Shown one piece after another: positions 7,742 through 15,223 of a stretch of 26,147 bases of DNA (the stretch's first letter is position 1; each line of letters opens with the position of its first letter). The DNA comes from an uncultured Acetatifactor sp. (lineage in GTDB: Bacteria; Bacillota; Clostridia; Lachnospirales; Lachnospiraceae): positions 1-26,147 of the forward strand of contig CAJULV010000041.1 of assembly GCA_910587555.1 (NCBI GenBank), written 5' to 3'. The notes beneath the pieces are model-generated. The model did not search any database. It saw only the letters and a list, made by a program, of their open reading frames with translations, and had not been told where the DNA came from. Position numbers and translations under genes: made by a program.

Positions 7742-10147
7742 CTATGGCATGTCCCCGGGAGAGACGATAATATTATCCGCCATGGTAAACACGCCGGTGG
7801 AGCCTCTGTAACAGCACCATTGAGGCATTTTCGCATATCTGTGCGCCACAAACCGGAAAGCGCCGATTACGTCCCGGACGGGAAGAGAGAAATCCTGTAC
7901 GGCGATTTCCCGGGCGCAGGGTTTACAGGGAATTTCCAGTCTGGCAGTGAGGGTCATATGCTCCGGGTCAGGCCCGGTGTAAAGCTCCAGAAATTCCGGA
8001 TAAATAACGCCCACGCGGTGATGGGAGAGGAAGCCCACGGTGATCTGCTCTACGGGCATAGGCGCCGGAAGCTGTCCGCAGATTTCCAGATTCCCCAGGG
8101 TGCCCCGCCACCTGCCGTCCAGATAGTCCAGGGAACCCCGGACAGGCTCCAGAAGATCCGCAATGCCATTTCCCCGGAACACGGGACGGGGATCAAAACG
8201 CGTTTCGCTTGTAAGGCGAATCCCAGGAACGGAAAAACGGTATTTCGATGATATTATTTCACTGCATCGTCCATCCGGAAGAAACAGACCGGCGGTGATG
8301 TCTGTGTCGGACTGTACTGTGAGAGGAGCGGTATAGCAGGGCGAATCCTTTGCGGGCTGTGTGCCGTCCAAAGTATAACGGATTTCACCGGACTCCGGGG
8401 CATGGATACGGATTTGCTGCACGGAGCCTGCCGGGAAGACGCAGGATTTCGGCTCCATAACAGGCGCCATGGGAGGTACCTGGAAGGCGCCGGCTGTTTT
8501 GCAGTGGGGAATGCTGTCTGCCCCGCCCTGGAAGGACGGTTCCGGGACCTGGCCTGCCAGGTATTCCTGTGAAAATATGGTCTGTTTGTCTGCGGCTACG
8601 CCCAGGCGGAGACTGATTTTTCCCTCTTCCGGACAAAGGACCACACCCTCTGTGTCCGCCCGGAGGATTCTGCCTGTTTCCACCGTAAAACCGAAAGAAA
8701 ATCCCCGGTATTCCATGGAGATCTCTTTTCCGTCGTTTTCCAGGGAACGAAAGACCGGAAGGGTATCAAAGCACAGGCGGTAATCCCCCTCCAACAGAAC
8801 GCGGTCAGGATGCATGGTAAAGCAGGCCAGCCGTGCGCCGGACTTCTCTTCAGAGAGAACTGCCTGGGCGGTAAGCTCGTCCAGAGCCTGATAAACGATT
8901 TTTCCCAGAGGCTCCTGTCCGTTTTCTGCCGTCAGCCTGATATAGGGCCTCTTACCAATCCATCTTTGGTCAATCCAGATTTGGGGAAATAATACGGGAA
9001 GAGCGTCGAAATTGCTCTTGGCATTGTCCATGGGTGCATTCAGATATCTGGAGGGATACTCCTGACGGTACAGGAAGAAATCCCGGATGCGCAGATGGCC
9101 TTCCTCCCCCAAAAAGCCCAGGCGGTAATTGCTGCAGGCGTACCACTGGGCGGAAAGATTCCGATCCGTATCCCAGTCCCCGGAAGCCTGGAAGGTCATG
9201 GGCGGAGTCAGACGGTAGGCGCGTTTAAACCAGGCGCTGCTGTCCGCCATGGTTTCAATGCGGACTTTTCCTTCCTGCCGGAGTTTTTTCAGATGTTTTA
9301 ACTGGGGTTCCATGCCCGGTTTGATGTTTTCCCAGAGAAAATTGTTTTCCTGCCCCACATGGGCATAGCCTACCCCCAGGGAGTCTTCCTCCGTGAGGCA
9401 GCCGAAAAACCAGGAAATCCATTTCTCGTTTCTGCCGATAAGCCAGGAGGGTTCCAAAGTGTAGACACCCTGAAGGCCGGAGCGCACATCCTGCTCGAAG
9501 TTGTAGATGGGGTCAGGGCCAAGCAGCCGGAACATGGGTATGTCAAGCTGCCCGTCTCGGGTATTGGCGGGCATGTTTTCGTTGCGGCGGCTCGGGTAAT
9601 AGATACCGTTGGGGAAACCGCCCCATAGCGTGAAACCGTCCGTTCCCATCTGGTCCCGGCAGATGGCGCTTCCCACGATACCGTACTTTTCAGCCGCATG
9701 GGATATGGTCACCGTATCCAAAACCCAGGAACCGATGGTTTTGGGATAGAAGCCGAATACCTGTTTAAAGTCGTCCATGTAGGCGTCCACCAGTTTCCGC
9801 CTCTCCTCCGGGGTGTAACCGATGCAGTAGGCGCTGTTCACCCGCTCGTCGAATTCCTCCGTCCATGCCCCGCGGAAGGTTACGCCCGCCTTTTGGCACA
9901 GCGGCTGGGTGATTTCCCACCAGGCGGAGATTTCGTCGCCTTCACCGGTATGGTTTTTCAGCAGCTCCTGGTAACGCGGCTCCATGAGAGTATCGTATTT
10001 CAGGGCGTAAGTTGCCGGGAAACCATACTGGCGGATCAAAATGATCTGGTTTCGGACAGTTTCAAAATCGTCCTGGATGAAGATACTGGGCTCTACATGG
10101 GACATGCGGATAAAGTTATAAATGTTCACGATGACTGTTTTTTTCAT
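7742..10147 (-). CDS. Large NodB-like barrel protein with chitobiase-type C-terminal module
   Basis: An 801-residue protein with no signal peptide or membrane segment, so probably cytoplasmic. Residues about 1-330 resemble the NodB/polysaccharide-deacetylase barrel (MKKTVIVNIYNFIRMSHVEP at the start, then FGFYPKTIGSWVLDTVTISHAAEKYGI), without a clear metal-binding HxxxH that I could confirm. About 570-640 resembles the chitobiase/hexosaminidase C-terminal fold (IRYTLDGTQPAKDSPCYTAPLTV). The last 140 residues look like a beta-sandwich, possibly F5/8-type, carbohydrate-binding. A carbohydrate-active role is likely but substrate and reaction are unknown. The start at 10147 has AGGAG 8 bases upstream. 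Its promoter is back to back with that of a small XRE regulator, which makes that regulator a candidate controller. Confidence 0.7.
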   Translation of the reverse strand: MKKTVIVNIYNFIRMSHVEPSIFIQDDFETVRNQIILIRQYGFPATYALKYDTLMEPRYQELLKNHTGEGDEISAWWEITQPLCQKAGVTFRGAWTEEFDERVNSAYCIGYTPEERRKLVDAYMDDFKQVFGFYPKTIGSWVLDTVTISHAAEKYGIVGSAICRDQMGTDGFTLWGGFPNGIYYPSRRNENMPANTRDGQLDIPMFRLLGPDPIYNFEQDVRSGLQGVYTLEPSWLIGRNEKWISWFFGCLTEEDSLGVGYAHVGQENNFLWENIKPGMEPQLKHLKKLRQEGKVRIETMADSSAWFKRAYRLTPPMTFQASGDWDTDRNLSAQWYACSNYRLGFLGEEGHLRIRDFFLYRQEYPSRYLNAPMDNAKSNFDALPVLFPQIWIDQRWIGKRPYIRLTAENGQEPLGKIVYQALDELTAQAVLSEEKSGARLACFTMHPDRVLLEGDYRLCFDTLPVFRSLENDGKEISMEYRGFSFGFTVETGRILRADTEGVVLCPEEGKISLRLGVAADKQTIFSQEYLAGQVPEPSFQGGADSIPHCKTAGAFQVPPMAPVMEPKSCVFPAGSVQQIRIHAPESGEIRYTLDGTQPAKDSPCYTAPLTVQSDTDITAGLFLPDGRCSEIISSKYRFSVPGIRLTSETRFDPRPVFRGNGIADLLEPVRGSLDYLDGRWRGTLGNLEICGQLPAPMPVEQITVGFLSHHRVGVIYPEFLELYTGPDPEHMTLTARLEIPCKPCAREIAVQDFSLPVRDVIGAFRFVAHRYAKMPQWCCYRGSTGVFTMADNIIVSPGDMP

Positions 10148-10236
10148 GTTTTTTCTCCTGGTTCTTTAGAAAGCAATTTTCCTGTTTCCATTTTTTCCTA
10201 TTTCCGCCCTGATGGGGCTGATTTTCGTATGTTTCC

Positions 10237-10265
10237 AGTATATGTCATTTTCGGAAAAAAAGCAA
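10237..10265 (-). promoter_or_regulatory. Promoter for the minus-strand NodB-like gene
   Basis: Read on the minus strand: TTGCTT (-35, plus coordinates 10260-10265), a 17-base spacer and TATACT (-10, 10237-10242). This leaves a leader of about 80 bases before the start at 10147. It lies only 8 bases from the -35 region of the divergent promoter. Confidence 0.6.
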
Positions 10266-10273
10266 TTTTCTCA

Positions 10274-10302
10274 TGGGGATTCCCTTATTTTTTTGCTATA
10301 AT
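10274..10302 (+). promoter_or_regulatory. Extended -10 promoter for the XRE regulator gene
   Basis: TATAAT at 10297-10302 is preceded by TGC, giving an extended -10 (TGnTATAAT). The -35 at 17 bases (TGGGGA, 10274-10279) is poor, as is common with extended -10 promoters. It points to the gene starting at 10353. Confidence 0.6.
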
Positions 10303-10352
10303 CAATAGAAATCAGACGATATAGTCCGGTTCAGAAAGGAAAATCAGTAAAT

Positions 10353-10613
10353 ATGACCAAAGTAATTCTTGACATTCCGATTGGAGAAACATTGAAAGCA
10401 TTTCGAAAACGTGCAGGTTATACCCAGATGGATGTGGTACGGAAGGCAAATTTATATGGAAGCAGGATGTCTGAATCAACCTATTCAAAAATCGAACAGG
10501 GAAACCGCAACATTTTTGCTTCTGACCTTGTGATACTGAAATTGGTGCTTGGTTTTTCCTATGAGGATATTTTCGGCAGGTATGAGAACATGATTTTAAA
10601 TGATAAGCTTTAA
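10353..10613 (+). CDS. Small XRE-family helix-turn-helix regulator
   Basis: An 86-residue protein that is essentially one XRE-type DNA-binding domain: GETLKAFRKRAGYTQMDVVRKANLYGSRMSESTYSKIEQGNRNI (about 9-53), with the helix-turn-helix longer than usual between the two helices, then a short C-terminal tail about the genomic context FSYEDIFGRYENM. AAAGGAAAA precedes ATG 10353. It is transcribed divergently from the NodB-like gene, so it may bind the shared promoter region; the sequence offers no direct proof. A damaged palindromic repeat begins at its stop codon. Confidence 0.8.
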   Translation: MTKVILDIPIGETLKAFRKRAGYTQMDVVRKANLYGSRMSESTYSKIEQGNRNIFASDLVILKLVLGFSYEDIFGRYENMILNDKL

Positions 10614-10686
10614 CAGTTCAGACAGCCTCTCTCGCGAAGTCAAAATTGCGCTCTGTGCAATTTGCGCTCTGTGCAATTTTGCGAGA
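10612..10686. repeat. Damaged long palindromic repeat with inner hairpin and 16-bp tandem duplication
   Basis: The left end TAACAGTTCAGACAG (10612-10626) matches, in reverse complement, the right arm of the palindrome at 14762-14794. Inside, TCTCGC (10630-10635) pairs with GCGAGA (10681-10686) and AAAATTGC (10642-10649) with GCAATTTT (10673-10680). The centre holds two tandem copies of TTGCGCTCTGTGCAAT (10646-10661, 10662-10677), each able to fold on itself. The expected right outer arm is missing. The copy overlaps the stop of the XRE gene and may also act as its terminator. Confidence 0.65.
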
Positions 10687-10707
10687 AGCTTTAGACGGAA
10701 AGTATCC

Positions 10708-10736
10708 TTGATATTTTGGGGAAAGCGGATTATAAT
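10708..10736 (+). promoter_or_regulatory. Sigma-A promoter of the HTH/ABC operon
   Basis: TTGATA (-35, 10708-10713), a 17-base spacer and a perfect TATAAT (-10, 10731-10736). The start of transcription would be near 10743, about 100 bases before the truncated HTH gene at 10843. Confidence 0.75.
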
Positions 10737-10842
10737 CGGAATATGAAAAGCACGCTTTACATACAGCACGGCTTTGCCCGGACGGACAAAAGCGGGAAGG
10801 ATGTCGGAAGCGGGCAGCCCGGGATGAGAGAGGAGGGCAGCC

Positions 10843-10977
10843 ATGAAGAACCGCCTGGAAGAAATTCGAAAAAACTGCGGTATGAATCAGGAAGAACTGG
10901 CGGATGTACTGGAGGTTTCCAGGCAGACCTGCCGACAAAAAAGCAACGATAAACAGACTGTGAGGAGAAATACATGA
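10843..10977 (+). pseudogene. Truncated XRE-type HTH gene overlapping the ABC ATPase start
   Basis: A well-placed AGGAGG precedes ATG 10843, which opens a 44-codon frame. It starts like a typical small XRE regulator (MKNRLEEIRKNCGMNQEELADVLEVSRQT...) but changes after the first recognition-helix residues into CRQKSNDKQTVRRNT and stops. The usual IxxIExGxxxPS part and the last helices are missing. Its stop overlaps the ABC ATPase start as ATGA (10974-10977), so translation may still couple the two. Most likely a regulator gene lost its 3' half by deletion, leaving the leader cistron; a functional short peptide is possible but less likely. Confidence 0.6.
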
Positions 10978-11681
10978 AATTTATAATCGAACACTTATCC
11001 AAGCATTTTGAGAAAAAGGAGGTCCTGCGGGACATCACCTTCACCTTTGAAGAGGGCAAAATTTACGGCCTTCTGGGCAGGAACGGCGCAGGCAAAACCA
11101 CCCTGTTCAACTGCCTCAACCGGGATATCCGGGCAGACGGGGGAGCCTTCTTTCTGGAGACGGAGACGGGCAGGCGGGAGATTACGCCCCAGGATATCGG
11201 CTATGTCCTTTCCACGCCAACGGTGCCGGAATTCCTTACCGGAAGGGAATTTCTGAAATTTTTCCTGGATATAAACGAGAAGACCATCGGGGCTGCCAGA
11301 CCCCTGGACGAATATTTTGACTACATGAGCATTGCCCCGGAGGACCGGGACAAACTGCTGAAGGATTATTCCCACGGCATGAAAAACAAGATGCAGATGT
11401 TGGTGAACATTATCGCCCGGCCCAATCTGCTGCTTCTGGACGAACCTCTGACCTCCCTGGATGTGGTGGTGGCGGAGGAGATGAAGCAGCTGCTCCGCTC
11501 CCTGAAAAGCGGCCGCATTATCCTGTTTTCCACCCATATCATGGACCTGGCCCTGGATCTGTGCGACGAAATTGTCCTCCTGAATCACGGGGAACTGGAA
11601 GTGGTGGAAAAGCAGCATCTGGATGCGGGAGAGTTCCGGGACAAGATTATCGCCGCGCTTCGGGAGGAAGATCATGATTAA
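10974..11681 (+). CDS. ABC transporter ATP-binding protein
   Basis: A 235-residue ABC ATPase with Walker A GRNGAGKT (about 35-42), a divergent signature YSHGMKNKM in place of LSGGQ, Walker B LLLLDEPL, D-loop TSLD and switch His in STHIM. This pattern is common in ABC-2-type exporters of unknown or antimicrobial substrates in Firmicutes. The start overlaps the stop of the truncated HTH gene (ATGA), and its end overlaps the permease start by 8 bases, so the two make a tight operon and probably one complex (two ATPases with two permeases). Confidence 0.92.
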   Translation: MKFIIEHLSKHFEKKEVLRDITFTFEEGKIYGLLGRNGAGKTTLFNCLNRDIRADGGAFFLETETGRREITPQDIGYVLSTPTVPEFLTGREFLKFFLDINEKTIGAARPLDEYFDYMSIAPEDRDKLLKDYSHGMKNKMQMLVNIIARPNLLLLDEPLTSLDVVVAEEMKQLLRSLKSGRIILFSTHIMDLALDLCDEIVLLNHGELEVVEKQHLDAGEFRDKIIAALREEDHD

Positions 11682-13245
11682 AACATTCAAAATATCCTTT
11701 TCCCTGAAAAATACCTATCGTGTGAACGGCATTTTACATTCCCTGAAGCAGATTCCACTGGTGAAAAAACTGCTGCCGGATGCGCTCTACGGGGTCTGGG
11801 GACTGAAAATATTTGCCAATGTCCTGGCGGTTCTGTGGGAGCTGTGTACCATATTTCTGGGGAAATTTCTGTATCTTCTGCTGATGGTTTCAGGACCCGG
11901 GATACTGTATGAGGGCCTGGATACAGGGGCGGTGTTTCTGCACATTCTGCTGCCGCTGACCCTGATCGGCAGCTATGCAAACACGGCGCTGTTCAACCCT
12001 TCCAGGGACAAATATTATGCCATGATACTCATGCGGATGGACGCCGGAGAGTATACAATTGTGAACTATACCTATTCCATCCTGAAAGTCGCCGTTGGTT
12101 TTCTGCCCCTTATGGTGGGATTCGGTTTCCTGGCAGGGCTTCCGCTGTGGCTGTGCCTGCTGCTTCCCCTTTCCGTCTGCGGCTGCAAGCTGACGGCAGC
12201 GGCGTGTTCTCTCCTGGATTATGAGCGCAGCGGCAGGGTTTACAATGAAAACAAACTGGGAAAGGCGGGATGGGTTTGCGTGGCGCTGCTGTTGGGCATA
12301 GCCTATGGACTGCCGGCCCTGGGAATTCTGCTTCCAGAAGCGGTTTCCGTTTCGCTGCTGCTTGCCGCCATTCCCCTGGGGCTTCTGTCCGCAGGCAAAA
12401 TTTATTCCTTCAGGGAGTACAGGGAAATCAATCAGCAGCTTTTGGCTGATTCCCTGCACCAGATGGACAGCGTAAAACAGAATGCCAAGACAGTCAGCGA
12501 GAAAAAGATTTCCACAGACACCACCATTTCCAGTGACAGAAAAGGCTTTGAGTACCTGAATGAACTGTTTATCAAAAGACACCGGAAAATTCTCTGGAAT
12601 TCCGCGGAAAAGATAGCCTCTGTCTGCGCCTTTCTGGTCTGCGGAACCATGCTGTTTCTGTATCTGAAACCGGAACTGAAGCCCGTAGTCAATGAACTGG
12701 TGCTGACATGGCTGCCTTATTTTGCCTTTATCATGTATGCCATTAACCGGGGAACCGGTTTTACCCAGGCCCTGTTCATGAACTGTGACCACAGCCTGCT
12801 GACCTATTCTTTTTACAAACAGCCCGGATTTGTACTGAAGCTGTTCCGGATACGTCTGCGGGAGATTATAAAAATCAATGCGGTTCCGGCTTTGGTGATG
12901 GGAGTGGGCCTGGCTTTGCTTCTTTTCGTTTCGGGAGGGACGCCCCAGCCGCTGAATTACGCCGTCCTGGTGGTATCGGTCCTGTGTATGAGTGTTTTCT
13001 TTTCCATTCATTACCTGACGATTTATTATCTGCTGCAGCCCTATACGGCAGGAACGCAGATGAAAGGGGGAACCTACCGTCTGGTTTCCATACTGACTTA
13101 CCTGGGCTGCTATTACCTGATGCAGATCCGCATGCAGACCCTGATTTTCGGGGTGATGACCATTGTTTTCTGTGTGCTGTACAGCATTCTGGCCTGTATT
13201 CTGGTGTATAAACTGGCGCCGAAGACCTTCCGGCTGCGGGCGTAG
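11674..13245 (+). CDS. ABC-2-type membrane permease, partner of the preceding ATPase
   Basis: A 523-residue integral membrane protein with clusters of hydrophobic segments at about 45-110, 130-180, 200-250, 320-370 and 410-510, and a hydrophilic stretch about 255-315 (rich in Gln, Lys, Asp) that would lie in the cytoplasm. ATG 11674 has GGGAGGAAG just upstream and overlaps the ATPase stop (ATGATTAA). No family-specific motif lets me name a substrate. Cys-poor hydrophobic composition and gene pairing support a permease. Confidence 0.82.
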   Translation: MIKTFKISFSLKNTYRVNGILHSLKQIPLVKKLLPDALYGVWGLKIFANVLAVLWELCTIFLGKFLYLLLMVSGPGILYEGLDTGAVFLHILLPLTLIGSYANTALFNPSRDKYYAMILMRMDAGEYTIVNYTYSILKVAVGFLPLMVGFGFLAGLPLWLCLLLPLSVCGCKLTAAACSLLDYERSGRVYNENKLGKAGWVCVALLLGIAYGLPALGILLPEAVSVSLLLAAIPLGLLSAGKIYSFREYREINQQLLADSLHQMDSVKQNAKTVSEKKISTDTTISSDRKGFEYLNELFIKRHRKILWNSAEKIASVCAFLVCGTMLFLYLKPELKPVVNELVLTWLPYFAFIMYAINRGTGFTQALFMNCDHSLLTYSFYKQPGFVLKLFRIRLREIIKINAVPALVMGVGLALLLFVSGGTPQPLNYAVLVVSVLCMSVFFSIHYLTIYYLLQPYTAGTQMKGGTYRLVSILTYLGCYYLMQIRMQTLIFGVMTIVFCVLYSILACILVYKLAPKTFRLRA

Positions 13246-13314
13246 GGAGAAGCTTTTATCAGGCGAGACATGTGGTTCATAAATGGGGATGCAGAGAAGG
13301 AGATACATAATCAT

Positions 13315-13953
13315 ATGAACTGGATAGAGTATATGGTATCCATAACGGAAATCTTAGGGACGGTGGCATTTTCCGTCTCCGGCGCCATGACGGCAATCCG
13401 GAAGAAAATGGATATTCTGGGTGTGGTGGTCCTGGGGGTGGTGACGGCAGTGGGCGGCGGCATTATACGGGATCTGCTTCTGGGCATCACGCCGCCGGCT
13501 GCGTTTCAGAACCCTGTCTACGTGGCCTGGGCCACCGTTACGGCGCTGTTGGCATTTGTCCTGGCCCGCCATACCTGGTCAGAGAAGAACCGCCACCTGT
13601 TTGAACTGCTTCTCAACCTGGTGGATTCCCTGGGACTGGGGCTGTTTGCGGTTATCGGCGTGAGGACAGCCATAGACTGCGGATATGGGGATAACGGATT
13701 CCTGTCCATTTTTGTGGGCGTGCTTACCGGTGTGGGCGGCGGCATGCTGCGGGATACCATGGCCGGGGAGGTGCCGAAGATTTTTCGGAAACGAATCTAT
13801 GCCCTGGCGGCTCTGGCGGGAGCCATGGTGTATTATTATACCGCAGACAGGGTCATCAGCTCTGTCGGCGCATTGTGGGCAGCGGCATTCCTGGTGGTGG
13901 TGATACGCGTTCTGGCAGCGCATTTTGAGTGGGATCTGCCGAGGGTGAAGTAG
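13315..13953 (+). CDS. TRIC/UPF0126 family membrane protein
   Basis: A 212-residue protein with about seven hydrophobic segments and the internal duplication typical of UPF0126/YadS/TRIC proteins: GVVTAVGGGIIRDLLLG in the first half and GVLTGVGGGMLRDTMAG in the second. Bacterial members are thought to be cation channels or small-molecule transporters (glycine uptake has been reported for some relatives). ATG 13315 (MNWIEYMVSITEILGTVAFS) matches where the family normally begins; GAAGGAGA lies 12 bases before it. The in-frame ATG at 13270 would add 15 charged residues and is less likely. Confidence 0.9.
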   Translation: MNWIEYMVSITEILGTVAFSVSGAMTAIRKKMDILGVVVLGVVTAVGGGIIRDLLLGITPPAAFQNPVYVAWATVTALLAFVLARHTWSEKNRHLFELLLNLVDSLGLGLFAVIGVRTAIDCGYGDNGFLSIFVGVLTGVGGGMLRDTMAGEVPKIFRKRIYALAALAGAMVYYYTADRVISSVGALWAAAFLVVVIRVLAAHFEWDLPRVK

Positions 13954-13983
13954 GAGGGCAGTATGCGTAGAATATAAAAGTAA

Positions 13984-14023
13984 CTGCAGCAAAGCGAATT
14001 GTCCTTCGTTTTATCTGACTGCA
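13984..14023 (+). terminator. Probable terminator after the TRIC-family gene
   Basis: AAAGCGAA (13991-13998) pairs with TTCGTTTT (14005-14012) around the loop TTGTCC with one G-T wobble, followed by ATCTG. It is bracketed by two CTGCAG palindromes (13984-13989 and 14018-14023). It begins 30 bases after the TRIC-family stop. Confidence 0.4.
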
Positions 14024-14203
14024 GAAAAAATTGGATTAGAGAAAATACGGAAAACAGGATGGATAGATACGTATTTACAAAAACTAAAAAGAGCAGCGGG
14101 AATCTTGTTCCGAAGAGGGTAATTTTACAGGAAGAGCAGTGCGGGAAAGTTCCATGGGGAGATGGGCCGAAATCGGAAAGCGCCTGGCTGCGGGGAGGAA
14201 ATG

Positions 14204-14728
14204 ATGGCTTTAAAATTGATAAAACTCACAAAGGAATATGAAAAACAGCTGTGTGAAATGATTGATGAGTGGAAAACAGACCAGGAGATCAATCACACCA
14301 ATCGCTCGCCATGGGCAATCTTTAAAAATGATTGTCACGATTTCGAGTTCTATCTGGAACACCTTGAATTAAAAGAAGCCAGAGAAGACCGGGTTCCCGA
14401 TTTGGTGTTCTTTCTGTTGGACGAGGACAGGGACAGACTTCTTGGCGCTGTAAATATCCGTCATTATCTGAATGACTCTCTGCTGAAAGAAGGCGGGCAT
14501 ATCGGAGACGGAATCAGGCCCAGTGAAAGAAGGAAGGGCTATGCCACGGAGATGATTCGTCTGGCGCTGACGGAATGTAAGAAACTGGGGATAGAGAAGG
14601 TGCTGATGACCTGCGATAAGGACAATATCGGCTCTGCCAGATCCATTATAAAAAACGGCGGCATCCTGGAAAACGAGTTCGTGAATTCGGAGGGCAATGT
14701 AGAACAAAGATATTGGATTTCCCTTTGA
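14204..14728 (+). CDS. GNAT family N-acetyltransferase
   Basis: A 174-residue acetyl-CoA-dependent acetyltransferase. The acetyl-CoA-binding motif A is GDGIRPSERRKGYATEMIRLAL, with the R-R-K-G-Y-A loop, followed by the motif-B-like segment NIGSARSIIKNGGILENEF. The acceptor is unknown; it resembles small predicted acetyltransferases rather than the ribosomal or aminoglycoside types. GGGGAGG at 14192-14198 suits ATG 14204 (ATG 14201 just before it is also possible). The 5' end follows 250 bases without a clear gene. Confidence 0.9.
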   Translation: MALKLIKLTKEYEKQLCEMIDEWKTDQEINHTNRSPWAIFKNDCHDFEFYLEHLELKEAREDRVPDLVFFLLDEDRDRLLGAVNIRHYLNDSLLKEGGHIGDGIRPSERRKGYATEMIRLALTECKKLGIEKVLMTCDKDNIGSARSIIKNGGILENEFVNSEGNVEQRYWISL

Positions 14729-14754
14729 TGGGGATAAATTCCGGCTTTTCGACA

Positions 14755-14801
14755 GAAAATAGGTAACAGTTCAGCGCCCTGTCTGAACTGTTATGAAAAT
14801 A
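14755..14801. repeat. 32-bp palindromic mini-element with flanking direct repeats (copy 1)
   Basis: GTAACAGTTCAG, four loop bases and CTGTCTGAACTGTTAT (14763-14794) form a hairpin. It is flanked by the direct repeat GAAAATA at 14755-14761 and 14795-14801. It lies 27 bases after the GNAT stop. The reverse complement of copy 2 (22528-22559) has the same length and layout, and the longer repeat at 10612 shares the outer arm. The hairpin may also terminate GNAT transcription, but it has no T tract. Confidence 0.75.
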
Positions 14802-14842
14802 TGCCGGTATGGCAGTGCCGTACCCGGCAGCGGAAAGTCCGG

Positions 14843-14871
14843 TTAAAAAATGTCAATCGCTCATTTATACT
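14843..14871 (+). promoter_or_regulatory. Possible promoter upstream of the hairpin array and bile salt hydrolase
   Basis: TTAAAA (14843-14848), a 17-base spacer and TATACT (14866-14871). If used, the transcript would include the whole 118-bp repeat array as a leader of roughly 345 bases before the hydrolase start. Confidence 0.4.
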
Positions 14872-14900
14872 CACGCTCAATAACATTTGCCGCTTCTGCA

Positions 14901-15215
14901 CGGACGCAGTCCTTTCGCGGCCGGAAATTCTCTGCCCATATCCGGGTGCCGGGCGGAGCAGACGCGGAACTATAATAGGTGAACAGCGTCTGCTTCCCAG
15001 GGCACCCCAGAGGATTTACGGACGCAGTCTTTTCGCGGCCGGAAATTCTCTGCCCATATCCGGGTGCCGGGCGGAGCAGACGCGGAACTATAATAGGTGA
15101 ACAGCGTCTGCTTCCCAGGGCACCCCAGAGGATTTACGGACGCAGTCTTTTCGCGGCCGGAAATTCTCTGCCCATATCCGGGTGCCGGGCGGAGCAGATG
15201 CGGAACTATAATAGG
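14901..15215. repeat. 118-bp tandem repeat array (2.7 copies) of hairpin units before the bile salt hydrolase gene
   Basis: Units start at 14901, 15019 and 15137 with an exact period of 118 bp and near identity; the third stops at 15215, exactly where the ribosome site of the next gene begins. In each full unit AGCAGACGC (14957-14965 in unit 1) pairs perfectly with GCGTCTGCT (14986-14994), and outside it GGGTGCC (14944-14950) pairs with GGCACCC (15001-15007), making a long hairpin whose 20-base loop contains TATAAT. Period 118 is not a multiple of three, so reading frames rotate between units and the array is noncoding. Confidence 0.92.
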
Positions 15216-15223
15216 GGGTAACT

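Noticed and set aside
14059..14241. A 60-codon forward frame overlapping the 5' end of the GNAT gene.
   Set aside because: Weak ribosome site, unremarkable composition and a 38-base overlap with a well-supported gene in another frame.
14957..14994. Invertible promoter: TATAAT flanked by perfect 9-bp inverted repeats.
   Set aside because: Only 20 bases lie between the arms, too short for known invertases, and no recombinase gene is in the window.
15207..15212. TATAAT directly before the bile salt hydrolase start as its promoter.
   Set aside because: It lies only 12 bases before the ATG, so transcription would begin around or after the ribosome site; it is kept simply as part of the partial repeat unit.
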